Assembly (NCBI GenBank): GCA_013399855.1
Contig: VXAY01004360.1
Location: 368,319-432,318, forward strand
Length of the DNA stretch: 64,000 nt
Direction: 5' to 3'
Source: Oxyruncus cristatus
Lineage: Eukaryota > Chordata > Aves > Passeriformes > Cotingidae
The first letter of the stretch is position 1. Every line of letters starts with the position of its first letter. The position numbers and the translations under genes were made by a program. Below are positions 54,298 through 64,000 of this stretch, in pieces. Under the pieces are notes generated by a model. The model was given only the letters and a program-made list of their open reading frames with translations, made no database searches and was not told the DNA's origin.

Positions 54298-55479
54298 CCA
54301 AGGAGAACTGTGTCCAGTGATATCTTCGATTTGAGATAGGTTGTGGAAATTAATTTGCTGCCAGACTGTAATCCGTATGAGCTCTGCTTGTGATGACAAA
54401 CCCAGAGGCACTGTAGTCACTGGAACAACTCCTGTTCCTCCCTGCCATCCTCAGTACCACAATGCCAAAGGGGCCTCTGTCAGGTATTAAGAATCCAGTT
54501 GAGCAGGTTGGAGTCAGCGGGACACTAATGGGAGCTGAATCTAACTCAAGAGACAAGTTAAGCTGCTCGTGGTGGTTATTCAAGAAAACCAAGCATGTGA
54601 ACTTTCAAGGGTGTAGAGAGATCCTGTCAGCATCATCTGCAGGCTGCCTCCAAGGACAGGCACACCAGCCCACTGGTGATCCAGAGTGCTACCAAAGTCA
54701 CCTAACCTGCTGGCCTAGAGTCTGGCATGGATAAAGGAAAGTTTTCTTTTCTTGGGCTGTAAATCTGTGAATGGGTGCCATGGTATTACTATCTGGATCT
54801 CTTCTTGAAGAAGCTTGGTGACCAGGGATCTCTTGTTTGTTTTCTTACTTTCCTCTGGATATGACAACCATCAAAGCTAGCATTCTGAAAAAATAATTTG
54901 CTTTTTATATACTTTGATTCTGTGAAATCTCCTTATTATTATGACATCCCTTCTTATACTTCATATTTCTGTCCAGTAAATAGATTTTCAATGAATAGAG
55001 AGTCATCCATCTTTGGTTTGGGGGTGCTGGAAGGAGGTGGTTGGATAACTCATGGAGCTTTCTGTGGAGGTAAAAATAACAGGCAAATATTAAGTCACCT
55101 AAACTAGAAGGGCTTTGTCACTTCTCTTTGTTTCTTTGCTTGGCAAGTAATAGCACTTTCTTGCCCACTAGGTGGAATGCTGCTGACCAGAATTCATGGA
55201 ATGAGTCTGATTCTGAAGGTGGGGCTTCTCATGGTACCGACAAATCTTGTGTGGGTTCAGTAAAGCGGTAAGGCGTGGCACGGGGGCAGTGTGGTTACTG
55301 CACTGGATGTGTGAGGAATGCCAGGTGCGGGAGCTGCATGGGGCTACGGTGCTAAAGCTGACGGGGAAGACAACCCAGGTATTTTGGGTGGAGTGAGGGC
55401 AGTTCCTCAGTGGAGTTCTTGGCAGTGGGGCCTGAGACACTGAAGGCCGATATAGCCCCCTCGAGGCTTCCCTTGGCGG

Positions 55480-55820
55480 CAGCGGGGTGAGATGGGGCAC
55501 GACAAGGTGCCCCCGCCGTGGCTCGGGGNNNNNNNNNNNNNNNNNNNNNNNNNNNNNNNNNNNNNNNNNNNNNNNNNNNNNNCGGCGCCCGAGGAGCGCG
55601 GCGGCCTCAGGGCCGCGCTGCCCGCCGGCGCTACGGCCGGGCCGGGGCCGGGCCCGGGCGGCCGAGGGATAGCGGGGTCCGCCTGCCTTGAGCCAGGGCA
55701 GACTCCTCGGGCAGCCTCTGCCAACACACTCCGGGTCCAGGCTGCCCGCCGCTCCCGGGGCACGGGCATGGGCCGGCTGTGGGACGGGAGGCACCGGGGG
55801 ATGGAGAGTTGGGTGAGCAG
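55480..55820. promoter_or_regulatory. Second CpG-rich island with assembly gap
   Basis: Very GC- and CpG-rich sequence on both sides of an N run, starting about 1.2 kb past the FRMD1 poly(A) site. It may be the promoter of an unidentified neighbouring transcript, since isolated CpG islands usually mark start sites. No TATA box or recognisable first exon could be fixed. The true length is unknown because of the gap. Confidence 0.55.
55529..55582. other. Assembly gap (54 N)
   Basis: A run of 54 undetermined bases inside the GC-rich patch. Long reading frames drawn through it are unreliable. Confidence 0.99.
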
Positions 55821-58800
55821 CGTGCAGAGTTGGCAGTGGCCAGCAGATGTGCCTGAATCCCGCACAAAAAGTTTGTGAAGCGGTTCCAGGCATGCACCCT
55901 AATGTCCTCCAGCTCCTGCAGGTAGGGCAGTATGCCCAATCTGCACTGGGGAGAAAGCTCGTGCCTCTTACCCTCTGGTAGTCCTTGGCATGGGATGCTC
56001 CAGGTGTGAAATGTTGATGTAAATTCAGAACCACCCCAAGCAACTTGGTTTATAGAAGACAGGCTCATTCAATGGGATGGTAAGTCCCGGAGGCCCGGGC
56101 AGTTGCAGTCTGAGAGGTGATGGCTGAGGCTCTGTGCGTGTTGTGCCAGCTCTGCGGCTGTAGCTGCCTTCAGTGTCATGCATGGGGCAATCGCTGGAGG
56201 CTCGGGGTGAGCATCTTTTCTGCAGAACCTCTGCAGTGTCAGAGCAGCCCCACTGGGTATTTCCCCTAGCTGCACCCAAAAAGTTAGATGTACTGAATTT
56301 TTAATACTGTGCTGAATTTTTAATGATATCTGAGCACCTTTGAATCACTTGCCCACTGCCCAGCTCCATTTATTTGGGGGCACACTCCAGCCCATAGCCA
56401 TGCTGCATTTTCATGCTCCTGGTCAGCCAGATACTGGCTTTGTCTGTCCTTCTGAACCCTGAATTTGTCTCTGCAAGGAGGAGGTTGTAGTTGTTAGAGT
56501 AAGATCTAAGTAGCAACCCTGCATGGAAAGTCTGTTGTTCTACTGTAGAGATGTAAGGATCTAAAATCATATTTATCCTTTCTGGTAGGCTGCAGGAGCA
56601 GCTGAGTATGGGCCATTGAAGAGCATAGCTGTGGTATTTTAAAATTCTGCTTAATTTCTATTCCTGGAAATATAAACCTCACATTTTTATTTTAAATCTC
56701 ATAAATACATCTGTACCAATCTTTATTTTTCCTTCTCCAATTACTGCTGTTCTCAATATGTAATGAGATAATTGAATATGGCATATGGTAGAAGCCTTCA
56801 GTCTCAAGCCACCACGTGGAAAATAGCACTTTAGCAAAAGTAGAGTATTCAGTGTAGGAAAAATTAGTTTGCATTAGCCACAGAAAGTACTCAACCCCTT
56901 TGCTACAACCAGCTAACAAACACCCTGATCTGGTTGACAGTCATGGCAACAGAGAATGATTCCCACATCCACATTCTTCATCCTTATAGAAAATGAAGCC
57001 TTGACTGTGGCTCGCTCTCTAATCAAGGGCCTTCACACTGGCAGAGTTGCATTGAGGCAGCCCCTCCCTTGCTCTTCTGCTGGGTGCAGGCTTTGGGGTT
57101 ACCCTCCCCTCCGCACCCTCTCAGACACAAATGCATGCAAAAGAGCCCTATCTGGCTATTGGGATGGAGATTCCTGAGCAAAATCATGAGCAGTGGAGAG
57201 CTGGTACTTCTTTCTGCTCCCTGTGTAACTTCAGGGGATGAGAGCGAGGAGGCTTTTTGCCCTGTTCTGGGGTACCCACCACAGGAAATAAGGTCTGTAG
57301 TACAGTATATTGTTGTACCTGGCAGTGGCATTGAAATCTTTGTTGCCTGGCTTGTAAGGTGTGCTCCTATATTTTGGGTTAAATGACTCACTATGTGTAT
57401 GGAGGAAGCCTGGGAAGCTAGCCTGGATTTTATCTGTATTGTCCCCTCAAGTGGATCCTTAGCTTTCTGTGTTTGCAGGACCAGCAACACCAGCAGTGTG
57501 TCCTCTTCTGTGGCACACGTAGTGCACTGCTGCTGCAATCAGGGAGGGGTTTCGGCCCATATGGTCTTTCTGTGACTAATGCAAACTTTCTGCCTATGGT
57601 CTTTTTTAGTCAGACATGAACAAAGGGCTCCCATAATTCCTATGTTAAAGTGCTAATGGATTATGCAATGCATTTTGGGGAGCTCCTGTTCTTGGGATGG
57701 TCAGGAAGGACATGCCAGTCACCAGAGTGGGTGCATTAAGGCAGGTGAGGCGTCTGGGGGCAGGGGAATAATGTTAGTATTGCCAACTTTGACTGCATTT
57801 CTTGCAGGTGTTGCAGTGTTCTAGGTTTTCTTTGTAAAACCCAGCTTCCTGAGTCATGCTTTTGCATAAGGCTCACAGCTTGTAATAAGACAAACAGATA
57901 AAGCTTCCTAGCATACCTGATGAAGGGAAAATTTGGCAGTAGGAGTGCTCAAAGGGCCCGTGCCAGAAGGGCAATAGAGAGCCCCAAGTACAGGTGAGTT
58001 TTTGAACATCTAGATCCAAACTCATGCTTATGCAACGCCTTGAGGCTGCGAGTGTGGACACCACCTCTGGAGCAGCTGTGCCCCTGACCAGTCCCAGCCC
58101 AGCCTGGCTGCCAGCACTGGCATTCAGCTGGCCACGTCTTGCAGGAGCATGAGTGGCAAGGTTTGCTGTGGGAGCAGCTGGGTATGGTTTTGCTTAACAT
58201 GTGCTCTGCAAATAACAGAGAGAGTACAAACCATTGCTTTCCAATCTGCTTCAACACAAACCAAATTGAGATCTAACATTTTCAGAATTACTGCTGAAAA
58301 ATATAGGGCAAGCATGTTGCCACAGCCACGCTGCTGTTTTTATCCTATTTTCAGAATGAACACAGGCGGGTAGAGGAGCTCTTGCAGGCCGCTTTTCTTA
58401 AGGACACTGCCAGAGCACTAGCGGAGCTTTCAGACAACTCAGAATCTTTAAGGTTAACAACCTTTAAAGACTCCTCAAAGCTGCTGCCCCAGACTCCTGC
58501 TGCCTCAATCTGGCTGTGCTTCATTAAGACAGTACTGAGGCCCAGAGTTACCTCTCTAACTCCAGGCAAGTGCCTACAAAGCTCCAAGTACAATTTCTTC
58601 CCATTTGAGGATGAATGGATAAAATGGAGAGCCCCACAAGTCAAAGTGACAGCAGGGATAGCTGCTTCAGTGGTGACATCTTAGGTGTGGAGGAGCATGA
58701 GGTGGTTTATAGTGTCCCTAACCTGCTCTCCTCTACCTGAGGGCAAGGCCCACAAAGAGTGGATCAGGTGTTTACCTTGTTGCAGCTGGTAGCAGGTCCA

Positions 58801-60664
58801 AGTGGAGAGTGCTACAGAGGAGGGAAATCAAGGCATAGGAAATCAGTTCTCTTCTGAGGAAAAGATCCAGGGAAAAGAGAAGGCCTCAACAGATGCTCTG
58901 GAAGAAGTTATCCACAGGATGACGACACTGAAGCCTTCTGGTGAGCTGCCCAGGAGAGAAGTAAGGAAAGCCTTGCTGGGGTAATGGGGTAGGGCTTGTT
59001 TGCCTCTCAGTCTTTCCCAAATGTTCATTGTAGGAGCCATAACCTACAAGTTGCTGAGACGGAAACTGCTTCTACCTTCCTCCTGCACCTCTGCATTAGG
59101 TGCATCCTAATGGTGAAGCTGCTGTCTTGGCTTCAGATGTGTCAGTTGTCCAGCAGTATCCCCTCCAGGGGCACATGTGCTGTGATTGCTAGTCTGACCT
59201 CCTGGGAGCAGTCATGTCTGGCTGTGGGCCCCAGATGCCTGGCAGTATTAGCAGCAGGGTCAAGGTGGCAGCTCGAGTTGTGGAAGTGGGACATCTTCAG
59301 AGACTGACCTGGTGGCAATGCCTCTTGATGAGAGCGGGTGGGAGACAACACAGGACTTCCCCAGGAGACTCTCAGACCTGCTCAGTCAAAAACAGGCACC
59401 TAAGCTGAAACTCTGACTGTGGTCTGGCACAATCTAGCACTAAGTGCCAGCTCGTGCAAAGTGCCAATGAAATCTGAACTCCCAGGGTTGTTTCCAGGGC
59501 TTCAATGAGTTAACATTGTATGAGTCAGTGTTATGGCATCTCCACTATCTCTGTGCCTGCCAAACCTTTATCACAGCTCCCTCAAGACTATGTGCCCTTT
59601 TCTCTTTCCACCCCTTCTGGGAGGTAGATGGTGTCCAAAGGTCACTGGCCTTCTTGGAGGCTGGATTCTTTTGCTTTCTTGTGCCTGTGGTGAGGTGTCT
59701 CCTTGCCTTCAGGCTTCCCATCACCACACTGTCCTGTGACTGCAACGTTGTGTATGGCCCAGAGCACGGCTGGCTGCAGGCATCCATGACCCCTGGTGGG
59801 GCCTGCCTGGTAGTGTGTAACCCTCTCTGGCTCTCACAGAGCACTTGGGGGTGTTGGTATCCTGAGTGCTTGGCTGGCCTCCCCAAAAAGGTGACCTGGC
59901 TGAAGGCAGTTGGTGCTGCTCATACAAGCTCCACAGCCAGACTGGGTGCAGTCCTGGTGATATGAGAGTCAGGAGGCAGTACCTGTGTTCCCAGCTTCTC
60001 CAGGTGTTGCATTTCCCTGCTATGGTAACTTGACCAGAGGTTTGTTTACCTGGATTTCAGGACCCCTCCCAGGACCTGCGTAGTGTATGTGCAGGTAGCT
60101 TTCTTATCTGTCTCTGTTCCATGTCCCCATGCAACTGCACATTTCTACATTTTTATTATTCACCAATTCTTCTGCTTTTTGTCTGTGTGCCACAGGAGCT
60201 GAGCTAATGACTTGCCGCTGGGATTGCAAAGGATGATTTGATGGAACTAAGGTAGAAGGGTTTAACTTAGGCCTACCTGTGCTGAAAAACTGTTGGCCTC
60301 TTGCTTTCATCCCATGTCCTGAAAGTGGATGTTGTGAGTTGGTTTCAGTCATGTGGTGGTGCCCACATCAGTGTGTCCATTGTAAGTCCTCTCTACTTCA
60401 CATGGGCAAACAAAAGAGGTTAGGGTACATGTGCAGGTACATGTGTTCTGGCATCACAGTCACATCCTGCCCCTTGCTTTTGCAAATGTTATGCTGAATC
60501 TAGCAGATAAACCAGATTCTGGCAAGGAAACAGAAGTCAGGCTCAGACCTCACTGTGGGCACCGTTTACTTCCCTTTGAACTGGCCGTTCTTCACAACAC
60601 AGCTGCTGGTCTGGTATCTGGTACGGGCAGTTTCGGAGTCTTCACAAACCAAAAGAGGAGTTGA

Positions 60665-60727
60665 ATTCAAGAGGTATGTCCCTGTATTCAAGAGGTGTGT
60701 CGCTGGATTCAAGAGGTATGTCGCTGT
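60665..60727. repeat. Three-copy 21-bp tandem repeat
   Basis: Units begin at 60,665, 60,686 and 60,707 with the shared pattern ATTCAAGAGGT.TGTC.CTG. They differ at only a few positions. The period is a multiple of three, so the frame stays open as a heptapeptide repeat (FKRYVPV, FKRCVAG, FKRYVAV), but no gene context supports translation. Confidence 0.9.
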
Positions 60728-61787
60728 TTTGGCTGATGTAATGGGCTTGCTACCACAAGGTTTTGATTGGGTCTTACAGCATCAGGTAGCCAGCAGCAGC
60801 AAAAGACACTGCTGTAACTTCCAGCTGGTACAGTGAATCTACAACAGCTTTGCACAAAGAGGCATGAAGTCTTCTGGATGGAAACTGGGAGGGCAGTGGA
60901 CAGGGCACATGTCTCTCCATAAGGCAGCATCAGTAGGGGCTGTCCACAGGTGCGACGCCCTTCACTGGTGCCCTTGCTGGAGGTAGCCTGGCAGTGGCCG
61001 TTGTGCTGCCTGGCACCTTCCCAAAACCCAGTTTGTCATCCCTCTGGGTTGAGCCCTGTGCCACCTCCGTGAGGTGTCCCTGTTTAGACACTGCAATATT
61101 GAATTGCCTGCTGCAAACTTTGTCCTGTCTCTGTTGGGAAGTGCTTCGTGCAAGCCAGACACCATGAAATAACTTGTCAGGTCTGACTGCATAACTTGGT
61201 TGTGTTAGGAGGCATGTTAAACACCAGCTAGCTGTTCTTTATGGATTCAGCCTTGGCAGCAGACCCAGCTGAAGCAGCATGGGATCCTCCCCCAGCTCCT
61301 TTTGAAGTAACCCCTGAATGTGTGCATGCTGAGCCATGCCCCTCCGTGAGGGCTTGGGACATGGGTCAGGGGAAAAGCAGCCTGGACACCTGGATCTCAA
61401 ATGCAAACAAAACTTGTCAGAGCACGTGTAATGCACATTATGCTGGGAACATTGGTGCTGCCTGGCCAAAGCACATAGAGCTGGAAGTATTGGAGGCCCA
61501 TGGGTAAGGCATAAAGAAGGACTGCTCCCTAGCGTGTTGACTGCCCTGCAAAACGCTCCCATTTCTGAATTGAGTTGCGTGTTTATCCTGGAGCTTGTGT
61601 AATTCAAAATGTCAGAGCATGTAGTGGGCAGAGTCTGTGTGTATGGGTGTGCTTAGAAGGAGGTGGAGTAGGCTCATGCTGCAAAAACCCAGACATCTGA
61701 AGTGAGGGAGGAGGTATCATCTTCTGCCTCTTGGAACTTCAAAGCTTCCGGTGTGGCTTCCAAAACTTCTTACAGTAATGGGGTGGG

Positions 61788-61900
61788 GGATTTTTTTGGT
61801 GGTTTTTTGATTTTTTTTCTTTTTTCTTTTTTCATGGTGGTGTTTTTGGTTTATTTGGTTTGGTCTAGTGTGTTTGTTTTTGTTTTGTTTTGTTTTAATT
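61788..61900. repeat. G/T-rich low-complexity tract
   Basis: T-runs interrupted by G, GG and occasional C, including TTTGGTTTATTTGG and TTTTG repeats. It is the complementary strand type of the A/C-rich tracts seen in the introns. Confidence 0.8.
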
Positions 61901-64000
61901 TAGAAGAGGAAAGGAACTGATTAGTAAAGTCCAGAGGAAGATGAGAGGGAAAACCACTCCTTCTGGTGCTTGCCTTTAAAACTACTGGGCACTGACTCAT
62001 CCCAGCCAGGATAGTAATTTCATGTAACAGAAGAAGGGCAAGAGAGAACATGTGTTAGAGGAGATACTTGCAAGGATGAAACCAGAGGAGCTGGGAGAAA
62101 AAAGAGGTGATGATTTGACTTAACTGTGGTTCCCCAGGGAAATGAGCAGAGGTACAGCTTTAGGCCTGCAGGTCTGTGGATAATATGTGCCAATATCATG
62201 CTCCTGGAGTTTGACAACTATGGATTTTTTCCCCCATGTTGTTTCCATGAAAGCTGATGCTAAATATTTGGTCCAGATAGCTGGAGTAGCACAATTCTCT
62301 TATCTGAATTTAGGTCCTGGTATTTGCACTGCGACATTCTGAATGTGTCTGGTCACTTGACCAGCATTTCAGTAGGTTTTCTAAGACTGATCTCCAAATC
62401 AGTAGAGATGTGTCATGTACTGAACAAACGAGGTGAATTTTGAGCATTGCATCATCTTAATCTAGTACTGAGGTTTGTACTCCTCTTCAAAATGTTCTGT
62501 TTTATCAATCTCAAACTCTTGGGCATGGAGAAGAGAGCTCAACTTTTTTTTTTTTTCCCATCTGAGATCTTGGGTAAAAACACAGGCAGAGAGGAATGCT
62601 CAAATGCCAAGCTGGTTTTGTGAAAGGCTGCAGAACCTTTGGCATTTCTGCACTCTGGGCATGTTTGCTCCTCCATGAGCAGATGCTGCTGCTTCTTCCT
62701 CTGGTTGGAAGGGACTTGCAAGCCCATCAGCTTGCAACTGCTTCGCCATAGCAGGAGCCAAAAGCCCTTTCCAGTAACCACTTCATTCGGCCTCTTCCTC
62801 ACATTTTGCAAGGGTTTGGAAAAGTGCTTCATAAAATGGAATCAGCAATTTAATAACAAATTAAACATTTTTGTGAACCTTCCAATGCTGATTATGGTTT
62901 TTCTAGCCTGGCTAAAACCAAGAACAGCCTCTCTTTGTGGTGTGGCTGCTGCCAAGACATGAAGCCACACGTGGAAATTAAATATATAATTTTCAAATGT
63001 CAGCATAGGTCAAGGCTTTGTTTAAGAGTGGGCAAAAGGCACTCAGTGGTTTAATTACTTCTTTTTTTTAACCCTGTGATGAGATACAGCACTCTTAAGC
63101 AGCTGAGAATCACATCGCTTCCTTGGGCTCAGCTGATAAGAGTGTTCCCCGGTGATGAGGAAGATTAAAGGCTTCTCTGGAGTGGGTGCAGAGTCCTGTG
63201 AACTGTGGTGTTAGCACTCAGAGCAGAGGTGTTCCCTGTGGATACCAGGTAAAACATCCTCAGAGGGAACTGTAGGAGTGGCTGGATGGACAACACCAGC
63301 CACCTGGATGATAAGAAGAAGAAGAAAGTACTGAAGCAAGGAAGTGGTTCTGAGCTAGCCAGAGCTAAGATTAGTGTGTGTGTGTGAAAAGAATCACAAG
63401 GTCAAGCTGGAAAGCCGCTTGAAGCATGGTTGTTCTCTGTGGCTGGAAGCAGTCACGTGGGTGTGTGGGGTATGTGGGTGGATAAGAAACATCTGGCTGG
63501 CTGGAGAGCTTGGACCTGGAATCTGTGTAGACAGATATGGGGTAATAAAGTTACAAGAGAGTTCTGCGTGGACGAAAGTCTGTCCCACTTGAATTCATTC
63601 ACTGCAAATGGTGCAGTGTGAGGACTTTTTTCCACAGGGAACCGATGGGGAGCTGCTTCTATGCCATATGATCTGCTCTGCCTCATTGCATGCTGCCTTC
63701 CCCTGTTAAAAAGCTGGATGCTGCAAGTGAATTTGGGACAGATTTGTAAATGCTCAAAGACATGTGTTGGACCAGTACCATAGAGCTTAAAGTTACAGCT
63801 GGGCTGGTATGGTAGAGACTGAGGTTGAAAAAAATGAGTGAAGAACCTCCACAGTAGTTGTATGTTCTTCAAAATCAGGTCCTTGAGCAATCAGTTTCCC
63901 TGGCTGTGGCAAACTGAGAGTTGGGGCTCCAAACCTTTTGCCTGGATTCCCTTGTGAGACTAGGGAGGCAGAGGCATTGCTGAAAGTGGATCTATTCTGT

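Larger units (their letters stand above)
54300..64000. other. Downstream intergenic or unassigned region
   Basis: No gene can be assigned. Open frames are at most about 170 codons apart from the GC-rich patch near 55.5 kb, and none shows a recognisable domain. Contents: the second CpG patch with an assembly gap (55,480-55,930), exon-like stretches at 55,261-55,378 (+), 55,820-55,945 (-) and 58,355-58,452 (+), the 21-bp tandem repeat at 60,665-60,727 and a G/T-rich tract near 61,788-61,900. In mammals, as I recall, KIF25 and AFDN lie beyond FRMD1's 3' end in opposite orientation, but no kinesin motor motif was seen. Confidence 0.5.

Noticed and set aside
55168..56043. 291-codon minus-strand open frame
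   Set aside because: It runs through the 54-N gap, so its continuity is not real. Only the segment near 55,820-55,945 was kept as a tentative lead.
57023..57538. 171-codon minus-strand open frame
   Set aside because: No recognisable domain, no exon-defining splice sites and overlapping frames on the other strand. Consistent with chance.
59516..59965. 149-codon plus-strand open frame
   Set aside because: Cys/Leu/Trp-rich product without family resemblance, and a 113-codon frame overlaps on the minus strand. No splice or promoter context.
62695..62730. Possible second CR1 fragment (GGTTGGAAGGGACTTGC)
   Set aside because: Resembles part of the CR1 3' end in reverse, but the match covers only about 15 bases and the flanks do not continue it.

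Overview
This window reads as ordinary vertebrate nuclear DNA, most probably from a bird. It is mostly non-coding and AT-leaning, has GC-rich CpG islands, and contains one multi-exon gene split by consensus GT-AG introns. Interspersed repeats are very sparse. The one clear repeat is a CR1-type LINE 3'-end fragment near 24.8 kb, which is typical of birds and other sauropsids. I see no Alu- or L1-like sequence and no bacterial-style gene packing.

The only gene I can support end to end is a plus-strand FERM-domain gene of the FRMD6 (Willin)/FRMD1 family. I assign it to FRMD1. Its FERM region is clearly related to human FRMD6 as I remember it, but differs more than an avian FRMD6 orthologue should. 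Joining thirteen coding exons from 23,339 to 51,180 gives a continuous 609-residue reading frame with every junction in phase. Exons 2-10 encode the FERM domain, exon 11 a serine-rich linker, exon 12 an acidic segment, and exon 14 the conserved tail ending in Phe-Val-Val-stop. A CpG island at about 12.56-14.11 kb is the likely promoter, with a non-coding first exon ending at the GTAAGT donor at 13,061. The 3' UTR runs about 3.1 kb, to paired AATAAA signals at 54,208 and 54,240 followed by a TG-repeat downstream element.

Layout: 1-12.5 kb is intergenic with no convincing gene. 12.56-14.11 kb is the CpG-island promoter. 13.06-23.27 kb is intron 1. 23.3-51.2 kb holds the coding exons and introns. 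51.2-54.26 kb is the 3' UTR. 54.3-64 kb is intergenic or belongs to an unidentified neighbour; it contains a second CpG-rich patch interrupted by a 54-base N gap (55,529-55,582), some exon-like open stretches I cannot assign, and a 3-copy 21-bp tandem repeat.

I found no obvious new multi-gene system. The most interesting leads are: a second acceptor inside the 140-bp intron 11 that would give a truncated isoform with a hydrophobic C-terminus; a 30-bp perfect direct repeat flanking an A-tailed 85-bp insert; three near-perfect poly(T)-poly(A) palindromes; and the unassigned exon-like sequence around the second CpG island.
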